Source of the DNA: Sphingobium indicum B90A
Lineage (GTDB): Bacteria > Pseudomonadota > Alphaproteobacteria > Sphingomonadales > Sphingomonadaceae
Reading direction: 5' to 3'
DNA length: 64,000 nt
NCBI RefSeq assembly: GCF_000264945.2
Contig: NZ_CP013070.1
Coordinates: 3,590,323 to 3,654,322 of the forward strand
Shown here piece after piece: positions 52,699-60,393 of this stretch; the stretch's first letter is position 1; every line of letters begins with the position of its first letter. Under the pieces are notes generated by a model. That model was not told the origin of the DNA. It searched no databases and saw only the letters and a program-made list of their open reading frames with translations. The position numbers and the translations under genes are program-made.

Positions 52699-53241
52699 TC
52701 AGGCGGGGGTGAAACCCATCCGCAGATTGTCATGGCGGAAAGTCAATATCCGCGCGCTCCATGGTGTCGTCGCGGCCTCGCGCCACTGGGCGCCGGTCAC
52801 CACGTCCAGGTCGCGCAGGTGATAAAAGGCCGCGTAGCTCGGCTGGCTTGTCGAAGCGCGGAAGCGCCGCGCGGCGAGCACGCCGTCCACCGCCCTGAAG
52901 CGCGGCACATGCTCGGTATCGTACCAGTCGTTGAACTCCTCCTCGTGCGCGCCGTCGATGTTCATCCAGTTCACGAGCAGGCCGCCCGCGTTCCTGGGCG
53001 CCGGCTCGTCGCCGGGCAGGATCTGGATGCCCGACCAGCGCCATGCGCCCGCCGCCCCGGCGAGGTCCGTCTTCGCCGCGCTGTCGGCCAGCAGCATGTG
53101 GCGCGGTCGGCCCGGCTCCCCCGCCCGGCTGGACATGGTCCGGCCGACCCATGGCATCGGCGCCAGCGCGTCTTGGGGAAGGGACAGGCCGTCCGCCCCC
53201 GCGTCGGGCGCACCCATCACGAAGACGAGACCGAGGCTCAA
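52699..53241 (-). CDS. EthD-like dimeric alpha/beta-barrel protein B
   Basis: A 180-residue cytoplasmic protein, paralogue of the one at 30447. The shared core is EEEFNDWYDTEHVPRFRAVD, then RRFRASTSQPSYAAFYHLRD, and both end with a TPW-x-ARI segment and a short C-terminal tail. The N-terminal 75 residues look like a degenerate second barrel. The start overlaps the LigJ-like stop by four bases (ATGA), so the two proteins are made together. The function is unknown. Confidence 0.75.
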   Translation of the reverse strand: MSLGLVFVMGAPDAGADGLSLPQDALAPMPWVGRTMSSRAGEPGRPRHMLLADSAAKTDLAGAAGAWRWSGIQILPGDEPAPRNAGGLLVNWMNIDGAHEEEFNDWYDTEHVPRFRAVDGVLAARRFRASTSQPSYAAFYHLRDLDVVTGAQWREAATTPWSARILTFRHDNLRMGFTPA

Positions 53242-54221
53242 GCGAAGGCCTTGCGGTAGATCCTGCGGGCATTGCCCTCGAAGATCTTGGCCTTGTCCTC
53301 GGCGGTGAGGAAGTCGATGCTCTCGATCACCGGCTTCAGATCGTCGAGGTCATGGCCCCAATGGGGATTATGGACCGATCCGGTGCCGGGCCGCTCGGTG
53401 CCGAACAGGCAATTGTCGGCGCCGACCACCTGAAAGAGCAGCTCCAGCCCTTCCCTGGAATAGAGGCAGGTGTCGAAATAGAGCTGGCGCAGTTCCTGGT
53501 CGAACTCGCGGCCGCGCCGCCAAGCGCCGGCACGGAAACGCCCGATCTGATAAGGGATCGCGCCGCCGCCGTGCGAGATGACGATCTTCAGCGTCGGAAA
53601 GTCCTTGAATACGTCCGACTGCAACAGCGACATCACGGCGATGCTGCCCTCGTTGATGAACTTCAGCGTGTAGCTTTCGCGTGGGTGGCAGCAGCCGGCC
53701 GAATGGATCAACGCAGGCACGTCCAGCTCGACGAGCTTCTCATAGAGCGGGTACCAGAAGCGATCGCCCAGGCCCGGCGGGGGCAGGGCGTCGCCCTCGG
53801 TGGGATCGGGATTGAGGATGCAGCCGATGAAGCCAAGCTCCCTGACGCAGCGCTCCAGCTCCTCGACGCAGTTGGCCGGGCTCTCGGCGCGGAACTGCGG
53901 CAGGCCGGCGACGCCCTTCAGCCGATCCGGAAACATCTCGACCTGCTGGTGGATCAGGTTGTTGCAATAGCGCGCCCAGTGCAGCGGCACGCCCGCCGGT
54001 CCCAGCGAATGCATCTGGAGATAGGGGCGCGGCGACAGGAACTGGACGTCCGTGCCTACCTGGTCCATCTTGGCGAGCAGGCCGCGCGCGGTCTTCTCAG
54101 CCACCTCCGCCGCCGGCAGCTTCGCGGCCTGGGGCGGATTGTTGCGGGCGCCCGTGAGCGTCGCCATCTTCGCATAGTCGGCGTCGGTCATCACTATATG
54201 GGCGTGGGCGTCGATGATCAT
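53238..54221 (-). CDS. LigJ-like 4-oxalomesaconate hydratase family protein
   Basis: A 327-residue amidohydrolase-superfamily protein resembling LigJ of Sphingobium SYK-6. The metal site starts MIIDAHAHIVM, with further ligands in VPALIHSAGCCHP near 165 and KIVISHGGGAIPYQIGRF near 210. At the catalytic position it has Glu in NCLFGTERPGTG, as in LigJ, where ACMSD-type decarboxylases have Asp. FDTCLYSREGLELLFQV also matches. LigJ hydrates 4-oxalomesaconate to CHA. AAAGGAAG precedes ATG 54221; the RidA gene upstream overlaps by four bases. Confidence 0.8.
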   Translation of the reverse strand: MIIDAHAHIVMTDADYAKMATLTGARNNPPQAAKLPAAEVAEKTARGLLAKMDQVGTDVQFLSPRPYLQMHSLGPAGVPLHWARYCNNLIHQQVEMFPDRLKGVAGLPQFRAESPANCVEELERCVRELGFIGCILNPDPTEGDALPPPGLGDRFWYPLYEKLVELDVPALIHSAGCCHPRESYTLKFINEGSIAVMSLLQSDVFKDFPTLKIVISHGGGAIPYQIGRFRAGAWRRGREFDQELRQLYFDTCLYSREGLELLFQVVGADNCLFGTERPGTGSVHNPHWGHDLDDLKPVIESIDFLTAEDKAKIFEGNARRIYRKAFA

Positions 54222-54607
54222 GCCGCTTCCTTTGCTACCGCCAGGGCGTCGAGTTGGATGAGGACCGCGCCGCGCAGCGTCGCGATCTGGGTGTGGCGCG
54301 CCGGCCGGTGGGCCGGATCGGGATAATGTTCCAGCCAGGACGCGTTGATCGCCTCCCTGGCGCCGTCGTCGCGGACATGACAGGTGATCTTCACCACGTC
54401 TCCCATGTCCATGCCGGCCTCGGCCAGCACGAGCGCCAGGTTGCGGAAGCAATTGGCGGCCTGCCCGGCGACATCCTCCGGCATGACGCGCGTTTCGCTA
54501 TCCCGGCCCATGATGCCGCCGGTGGCGAGGATCGGCCCGATCCGGCAGGCGAGCGGGATCGGCTGGGGATGGCCGATCGATTCGATATTGATGCTGCGTT
54601 GGCGCAT
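54218..54607 (-). CDS. RidA-family protein (imine deaminase-like)
   Basis: A 129-residue YjgF/RidA-fold protein. LATGGIMGRDSETRVM is the early strand, GQAANCFRNLALVLAEAGMDM the helix, and DVVKITCHVRD the central strand. The usual C-terminal VExxA/IA segment is replaced by VLIQLDALAVA, and the catalytic Arg of true RidA (RxA..V) is not evident, so an enamine/imine deaminase role is uncertain. RidA homologues in aromatic clusters often handle tautomerisation of ring-fission products. It overlaps the LigJ-like gene. Confidence 0.8.
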   Translation of the reverse strand: MRQRSINIESIGHPQPIPLACRIGPILATGGIMGRDSETRVMPEDVAGQAANCFRNLALVLAEAGMDMGDVVKITCHVRDDGAREAINASWLEHYPDPAHRPARHTQIATLRGAVLIQLDALAVAKEAA

Positions 54608-54619
54608 GGCTTCCTCCAC

Positions 54620-55615
54620 TCAATGCCACTCGGCGAAGCAAACGCCCGTGCCCGTGCCCGCTTCGGTGCGGTAGCAGGGCAGATATTCCGACCAGGCGAG
54701 GTCGAGATGTTCGCACGCGCCCGCCGTAGCGATCCAGTTGCGGATTTCCGAGCTGCCTGAATTGAGCTTCGCCCGATCCATGCTGGTGAGAGCGGCGACA
54801 TCCTTGGTGCGGATCGCTTCGATCAGGCCGCGGTCCAACTCCTCGTCGACCACGAAATGGCTGAGGCCGCCCGAGGCGATGACGCCGACCTTGATGTCCT
54901 CCGGATAGCTCTCGACCGCCCGGCGTATCGCCTGGCCGAGCGCATAGCAACGGCGCGGCGTCGGCTGGTTGGGCGCATAATAGGTGTTGAGCGCCAGCGG
55001 CACGATCGGCAGCGGGTTGGCCTCGTCCATCAACTGGCGGTGGACGAAGCCGAAGGCATGGCCCTCGCCCTCGCCGTCGCGCAGCCGGTTGGCGGTGGAG
55101 ATGTCGAATTCATCATCGACCAGCCGGGCGATCATGTGGCGCGCAAGCCCGGCGTCGACCGGGAAGTCGGTCTCGCCCTCGTCCACATAATAGCCGCCGC
55201 GCGCGTTCTGCCACCATTCGAGCGGGTTGGGATTGCCCTTGTGGCGCGGGTTGTTGCGGATCGTCTCGCCATAATAGATGAGGATGCTCGGCAGATTGTC
55301 GTTGGTGTAAAGCTCGGCCTGGTCGTCGCCGATGACGATCAGCGTGTCGATGCCGGAGGCGACGATCGCCGCCCTGATCCGCTCGACCCCCCGCTTGGCG
55401 GCGCGCATGCGCTCGTCGAGCAGCGCGGGCGTGATATGGTCGCGCAGCGCCTTGTCCGCGCGTTCCAGCAGCATGGCATAGGTCGCCGGACGCCCTTCCT
55501 TGTCGAGGAACTTGCCCGGAATGTCGCGCTCCTCGAACCGCGCCCAATCGCCGTCGCGCATGTTGAGCATGGGGGTGTGCGAGGAGCCGAGACCGTGAGT
55601 AAGCCGTGCCATCAT
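54620..55615 (-). CDS. LigB-like class III extradiol dioxygenase family protein
   Basis: A 331-residue protein of the LigB superfamily. Matching LigB landmarks are LGSSHTPML (iron ligand His13), TYYAPNQPTPRRCYALGQ, RRAVESYPEDIKVGVIASGG then LSHFVVDEELDRGL, catalytic His186 in EGHAFGF, and iron ligand Glu290 in SGSSEIRNW. The second iron-ligand His of LigB (NDHASAF) is replaced: the text here is GDDQAELY, giving Gln99. No LigA-like small subunit is nearby. It probably opens a dihydroxylated ring or is a diverged relative. It is second in the operon after MFS transporter 2. Confidence 0.75.
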   Translation of the reverse strand: MMARLTHGLGSSHTPMLNMRDGDWARFEERDIPGKFLDKEGRPATYAMLLERADKALRDHITPALLDERMRAAKRGVERIRAAIVASGIDTLIVIGDDQAELYTNDNLPSILIYYGETIRNNPRHKGNPNPLEWWQNARGGYYVDEGETDFPVDAGLARHMIARLVDDEFDISTANRLRDGEGEGHAFGFVHRQLMDEANPLPIVPLALNTYYAPNQPTPRRCYALGQAIRRAVESYPEDIKVGVIASGGLSHFVVDEELDRGLIEAIRTKDVAALTSMDRAKLNSGSSEIRNWIATAGACEHLDLAWSEYLPCYRTEAGTGTGVCFAEWH

Positions 55616-55628
55616 CTATCTCCGAGGA

Positions 55629-56954
55629 TCATGCCGTCGCCGGTGCCGGGCCATGGAAGCGGCTGACGATGAAAATACAGGCGGCGGCGACCGCCGCGAC
55701 CACCGCGAGCGCGGCGTAGAGCGGCAGCAGCCCGCCGCCCGCGCCAAGGACGATGCCGCCCACCAGCGGCCCCGCGACCGCCCCGAAGCGGCCGAAGCCG
55801 ACCACGAAGCCCACGCCGGCCGCGCGCATCGTCGCCGGATAATAGCGCGTCGCGTTGATCATCAGGCCGCTGAACGCGCCTTGCGCGAAGAAGCTGATCA
55901 CCGGCGCGATCGTCAGCATCATATAGGGATCGCCCGTGTTCAACCCGAACAGCAGGAAGGATGTCGCCGCGCCGGCGAAATAGATCGCCGTCAGCCGCGC
56001 CGCGCTGACGATCGCCGAGAAATAGCCCATCGACAGGTTGCCGAGGATCGAGAAGATGCTGGTGAACGTGCCCGCCAGCAGCGCGAGGCGCGTCGGCAGG
56101 CCTGCATCGTCCAGCACCTTCGGCGTCCAGCTCAGATGATAGAAGCCGACGACCGAATAGCCGAGCGATGCCACCCAGAGTAGTACGCTGCCCGCTATCA
56201 TCCCCGGCCCGATCAGATCGGCGATGCGCGTCCGCGCCCGGCCCCCGCCGGTGATCGCCGGCAGCGCGTCGAGCGGCTCGACGCCCAGGCGCCGGCGGAC
56301 GCGGTTGACCCGCTCGAGCGCGCCGCGCGGCTGGGCGGCGAGCAGGAACTGCATCGATTCCGGCAGCCAGAGGAACACGGCGACGAGGATGACGAGATTG
56401 AACAGGCCGCCGACGATGAACAATATCTGCCAGCCATGATCGGCGACGAACCAATAGCCGATCTGGGATGCGAAGGTGACGCCGAGCGCATAGCAGAGGT
56501 GCATCACCGAAAGGAAGAAATTACCCCATTTGCGGTTCGCATATTCGATGACCAGCACGTTGAGATTGGCCATCAGCGAGCCCACGCCGATGCCGGTGAA
56601 GAAGCGCAGCGCCAAGAGTTCATGGACGCTGCCGGCCGCCGCGCTGAGCAGCATGACCACGGCGTTCAGCGCCAGCGCGGAAAGCAGGATCGTGCGCCGC
56701 CCGAACCTGTCCGCCTGCGGCGCCACCACGAACGCGCCCACCGCCATGCCGATCGCGGTTGAGGCGAACAGCACGCCCAGCATCCGCGGGTTCACTGCCC
56801 AGGCGTGGCTGATCACCGGCGCCGCCTGGACCAGGGTGGCGAAATCGAGTCCGTCGGCGATGTTGACGATGCAGCACAGGAGGACGATTGCTATCGAGAA
56901 GGCGTTCATCGGCGCCTCGGCGATCACGCTTTCTCCTTTGGACATCTGCGACAT
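55629..56954 (-). CDS. Aromatic-acid:H+ symporter-type MFS transporter 2
   Basis: A 441-residue 12-helix transporter paralogous to the one at 32385. Helix 1 reads IVNIADGLDFATLVQAAPVI with the AAHS aspartate, the helix 2-3 loop has APQADRFGRRTILL, and the long middle loop has PESMQFLLAAQPRGALERVN. AGGGAG precedes ATG 56954. It is first in a seven-gene minus-strand operon with LigB-, RidA-, LigJ-, EthD-, SMP-30- and YkgJ-type genes, so it likely imports the compound whose ring is cleaved. ATAGACTA (57008-57015, minus strand) lies upstream. Confidence 0.85.
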   Translation of the reverse strand: MSQMSKGESVIAEAPMNAFSIAIVLLCCIVNIADGLDFATLVQAAPVISHAWAVNPRMLGVLFASTAIGMAVGAFVVAPQADRFGRRTILLSALALNAVVMLLSAAAGSVHELLALRFFTGIGVGSLMANLNVLVIEYANRKWGNFFLSVMHLCYALGVTFASQIGYWFVADHGWQILFIVGGLFNLVILVAVFLWLPESMQFLLAAQPRGALERVNRVRRRLGVEPLDALPAITGGGRARTRIADLIGPGMIAGSVLLWVASLGYSVVGFYHLSWTPKVLDDAGLPTRLALLAGTFTSIFSILGNLSMGYFSAIVSAARLTAIYFAGAATSFLLFGLNTGDPYMMLTIAPVISFFAQGAFSGLMINATRYYPATMRAAGVGFVVGFGRFGAVAGPLVGGIVLGAGGGLLPLYAALAVVAAVAAACIFIVSRFHGPAPATA

Positions 56955-57033
56955 ATCCGCTCCCTCTTTTGCCTTTCAGGCTGTTACCATCAAAAAGATC
57001 ATAATGATAGTCTATATGATGATATAAGGTGTA

Positions 57034-58206
57034 TCAGAGGCCCAGCTCGGCGAGAATTTCCTTGTCATGCTCGCCGAGGAGCGGCGGCGCGCGCCGGTAC
57101 GCCACCGGCGCGTTCCGGAATCGCATGGGGCTGGCCAGCATGGCGAGGCGGCCCGACACCGGATGATCGAGATGCACGAGCATCTCGCGATGCCTCACTT
57201 GCGGATCGGCCAGCACGTCCGGCACGGTGTTGATCGGCGCGCAGGGCACGCCCGCCGCCTCCAGCCGGGCGACCCAGCCCTTCATCGTATCCGCCGACAG
57301 GGCGGCGATCAGTGCGGGCATGAGTTGGTCGAGATTGCGGACGCGATCGCCATTGGTGAGGAAGCGTGCGTCCTCGATCAGTTCCGGCCGCCCGATCGCC
57401 TCGCAGAACTTGGCATATTGCCCGTCATTGCCGACGACGATCACGACATGGCCATCCGCGCAGGGGAAGACATCCTGCGGCTGGATGTTGGGGTGGCGGT
57501 TGCCGGCGCGCATCGGCGTCTTGCCTGAGACAAAATAATTCTGCGCCTGGTTGCAAAGCGACCCGACCGCCACGTCGAGCATGCCGATATCGATATATTC
57601 GCCTTGACCCGTCTCATCGCGGCGCGCGATGGCGGCGAGCACGGCGATCGCGGCATACATGCCGGTCATCAGGTCGACCACCGGCACGCCCACCTTCTGC
57701 GGGCCCGCGCCGGGAAAGCCGTCCGCCTCCCCGGTGACGCTCATCAGCCCGCCCATTGCCTGGATCATGAAGTCATAGGCGGCCTGGGAGGCGCGCGGAC
57801 CATCCTGGCCGAAGCCGGTGATCGAGCAATAGACAATGTCGGGCTTCACCGCCTTCAGCCCTTCATAATCCAGCCCGAATTTGGCGAGGCCGCCGGTCTT
57901 GTAATTTTCCAGCACGATGTCGGACCGGGCGGCCAGCGCCTTCACCAGCGCCTGCCCCTCTGGCGTCGCGAGATCCGCGCGGATCGAGCGCTTGCCCCGG
58001 TTGCAGGCAAGGAAGTAGCCGGCGTCGCCCCGACCGCCATCAGCGCCCGGCAGGAAGGGCGGACCCCAGCCGCGCGTGTCGTCGCCGCCTTCCGGCCGCT
58101 CGACCTTGGTCACGTCCGCGCCGAGATCGGCGAGGATCTGGCCGCAAAATGGACCTGCCAGGATACGGCTGAGGTCGAGCACGCGCAGATGCGAAAGGGG
58201 GCTGGC
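57034..58206 (-). CDS. Class III CoA-transferase (CaiB/BaiF family)
   Basis: A 390-residue formyl-CoA-transferase-type enzyme. The N-terminal VLDLSRILAGPFCGQILADLGADVTKVERP and GDDTRGWGPPF are diagnostic, and the catalytic Asp lies in KVGVPVVDLMTGMYAAIAVLAA near residue 170. It moves CoA between carboxylic acids without ATP, which could replace a CoA ligase in this island. GTG 58206 is chosen because AGGAAGG sits six bases upstream; a TTG at 58227 abutting the GST stop is the alternative. It follows GST 2 on the same strand. Confidence 0.88.
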   Translation of the reverse strand, partial: ASPLSHLRVLDLSRILAGPFCGQILADLGADVTKVERPEGGDDTRGWGPPFLPGADGGRGDAGYFLACNRGKRSIRADLATPEGQALVKALAARSDIVLENYKTGGLAKFGLDYEGLKAVKPDIVYCSITGFGQDGPRASQAAYDFMIQAMGGLMSVTGEADGFPGAGPQKVGVPVVDLMTGMYAAIAVLAAIARRDETGQGEYIDIGMLDVAVGSLCNQAQNYFVSGKTPMRAGNRHPNIQPQDVFPCADGHVVIVVGNDGQYAKFCEAIGRPELIEDARFLTNGDRVRNLDQLMPALIAALSADTMKGWVARLEAAGVPCAPINTVPDVLADPQVRHREMLVHLDHPVSGRLAMLASPMRFRNAPVAYRRAPPLLGEHDKEILAELGL

Positions 58207-58227
58207 CACGAAAATCCTTCCTGTCAA

Positions 58228-58914
58228 TCAATCCAGTGCGAGTCGGTTCGCGACCGCGCTGGGCCGCGCCTCGAAGCGGTCATGCCAGGCGGCGAGCGCG
58301 TCGCGGCCCTGGCGCCAGGCGAGAAAGGAGAAGCGCAGGTCGAGATAGGCCAGCGCCGAGCCGGCGGCGATCTGCCCGAGATCGAGCGCGTCCGGCCAGC
58401 GGCTCGCCTCCGCCTCCAGCGCGTCGAGCGCGACCCGCGCCTTGAGCGCATAGGCCGTGTGGAACGCGGCGCTCTGCTGCTCCTGCGGGCGGATGCGTTC
58501 TTGCCGCCAGAGCAACAGCGCGTCGAGCATGCCGTCGACCAGCGCCTGCAGGCGCAGCACCTCGAATCGCGCCCACCCCTCTTTCGGGAGAAGGACGGGC
58601 GCGGGCTGGAGGATCGTCAGATACTCGCAGATGACGGCCGAATCGTGGAGCATCGCGCCATCCTCCAGCTCGAGCATCGGAATGGTGCCGAGCGGATGGC
58701 GTTTCATATAGGCGGTGTCGGGGTTCAGCCGCTCGACAACGGTGCGCTGGCGCCGAATCCGGGCGTCGAGGCCGCATTCAGCGATCACGATCGCCACTTT
58801 GCGGACGAAGGGTGATTTCGGACTCCAGTGCAGCAGCACGGGCCATGGCAGGCCGACCTTCGGCGCGCGCGCCGTTGCGTTTTCCGCGTCCCTCTGAGCC
58901 TCGATTCGGATCAT
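58228..58914 (-). CDS. Glutathione S-transferase-like protein 2
   Basis: A 228-residue GST. The thioredoxin-like domain begins at VLLHWSPKSPFVRKVAIVIAE, with SPFVRK at the catalytic position, and RHPLGTIPMLELEDGAMLHDS provides the cis-Pro and DS motif. The helical domain holds LVDGMLDALLLWRQERIRP. It is related to GST 1 (33923) in both domains. It lies directly upstream of the CoA-transferase gene, and the pair diverges from the GntR regulator. The reaction is unknown. Confidence 0.85.
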   Translation of the reverse strand: MIRIEAQRDAENATARAPKVGLPWPVLLHWSPKSPFVRKVAIVIAECGLDARIRRQRTVVERLNPDTAYMKRHPLGTIPMLELEDGAMLHDSAVICEYLTILQPAPVLLPKEGWARFEVLRLQALVDGMLDALLLWRQERIRPQEQQSAAFHTAYALKARVALDALEAEASRWPDALDLGQIAAGSALAYLDLRFSFLAWRQGRDALAAWHDRFEARPSAVANRLALD

Positions 58915-59023
58915 TAAGCTATTACACTGTCCTTATGTGTGTTTGTCAAAGGCTCACGCACCGCACCGGCAAATGCGGAATGCGCACGGTTGCTCTAATC
59001 CAATTGGCTGCTATAAACACCTA

Positions 59024-59776
59024 ATGCTGCAAGACACAGAGAACACAGGAGGCCCCCTCGGCGCAGATGGAACGGGGATCCCCCGCTATCTGCAGCTCAG
59101 TACATTGTTCCGGCGCATGATCGCGTCCGGGGAGTGGCAGGTCGGTTCCCAAATTCCAACGGTCGAGGAACTGGCCGCCGAATATGGCGTGGCGCGCGCC
59201 ACCGTCCGCCAGGCGCTCGGCATCTTGAACGGCGAAGGCCTCATCGAACGCTATCGCGCCAAGGGCACCTTCGTTACTTATCGGCCCCAGGAGCAACTCT
59301 GGTGCGAGGTCGAGACCGACTGGTCGGGACTTTTGCGCTCGCGTTCCGGCGCGACCATCGAGCTGCTCTCGGAGGAAACCGGCCACCAGCCGCCGAACAT
59401 CATCCAGAGCGATGGCGAGCGCGCGCGCAGCTATCGCCGCTTCCGCCGCCGTCATTGGCGGGAGGGCAAGCCCTTCCTGCTGGCCGACACCTATCTCGAC
59501 GAGGCGCTCTGCAAGCGCATCTCGCATGAAGATCTGGTGACGAAGACGGCGCTTAGCCTGGTGGCGGACATCCGCGGCCTGAAGATCGCCGGCGCCAGCC
59601 AGACGCTGACCATCGGCGCGGCCGACGTGCTGACCGCAAAGGGGCTCCAGGTGCCGCTCAACGTGCCCGTGGCTTATGTGCATCGCACGGTGATCAGCGA
59701 TAGCGGCCGGCTGGTGATGGTGTCCGACGGCACCTATCGGGGCGATGTCGTCCGGCTGGACATCAAGCTCAAATAA
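59024..59776 (+). CDS. GntR-family regulator with a UTRA ligand-binding domain
   Basis: A 250-residue HutC/FarR-type regulator. The N-terminal winged helix reads GEWQVGSQIPTVEELAAEYG then VARATVRQALGILNGEGLIE, with the wing RYRAKGTFV. The UTRA domain follows (about residues 95-245), ending SDGTYRGDVVRLDIKLK. It would sense a small acid or pathway intermediate. ATG 59024 is chosen over an upstream open frame. It is divergent from GST 2, and as the only regulator gene in the island it is the best candidate to control it. Confidence 0.88.
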   Translation: MLQDTENTGGPLGADGTGIPRYLQLSTLFRRMIASGEWQVGSQIPTVEELAAEYGVARATVRQALGILNGEGLIERYRAKGTFVTYRPQEQLWCEVETDWSGLLRSRSGATIELLSEETGHQPPNIIQSDGERARSYRRFRRRHWREGKPFLLADTYLDEALCKRISHEDLVTKTALSLVADIRGLKIAGASQTLTIGAADVLTAKGLQVPLNVPVAYVHRTVISDSGRLVMVSDGTYRGDVVRLDIKLK

Positions 59777-59938
59777 ATAGGGAAATTCCGCGAAAACACG
59801 CGGATATACCAGGGTGGCGCAAATTATTATCGACATAGGCCATAAAGATGGCCTATGAGGTTTTTGCCTCGGCCGACGGACGTTGTTCGGGGCGGCTGAA
59901 CAAACAGCCATAACTGCCTACCCAGAGTGGAGAGCGTA

Positions 59939-60393
59939 GTGCCGCGCATTCCGTTTCCTGAATTCGCGACCATGAATCCCGCCCAGCGCGCGGTGTATGA
60001 AGCGATCGTGAGCGGCCCGCGCGGAGGGCTGGTCGGCCCGCTCCGCGCAGCGCTGCACAATCCCGAACTTGCCGACAAATGGCAGCGGTTCGGCGAATTG
60101 CTGCGCTTCCGCACCTCGCTCACCAAGCGGCATAGCGAGCTCGCCATCCTCGTGACGGCGCGTGTCTGGAACTGTTCGTTCGAGTGGTTCCAGCATGAGC
60201 CGCATGCGCTGGCGGCAGGCCTTCCCGCCGGGATCGTGAACGCGCTCCGCATGGAGCAGAGGCCGGATTTCGACGATTCGGCCGACGAGGCGATCTACGA
60301 ATTCACCAACCAGCTTCAGCGCGACCACTCCGTCACCGACGCGGCGCACCGCGCCGTCCAGGCGGTCTACGGGGTGACGGGCGTAGTCGAACT
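59939..60393 (+). pseudogene. Carboxymuconolactone decarboxylase-family protein, cut by IS6100
   Basis: The first 151 codons are present and the frame is then broken by IS6100. The text PRIPFPEFATMNPAQRAVYE, GPRGGLVGPLRAALHNPELA, and LTKRHSELAILVTARVWNC then SFEWFQHEPHAL matches the AhpD/CMD fold, with the Glu and His of its active site. Full-length members of this type are about 180-190 residues, so about 30 residues are missing. GTG 59939 follows GGAG; an in-frame GTG at 59927 is less likely. The rest of the gene is not found across the IS. Confidence 0.8.
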
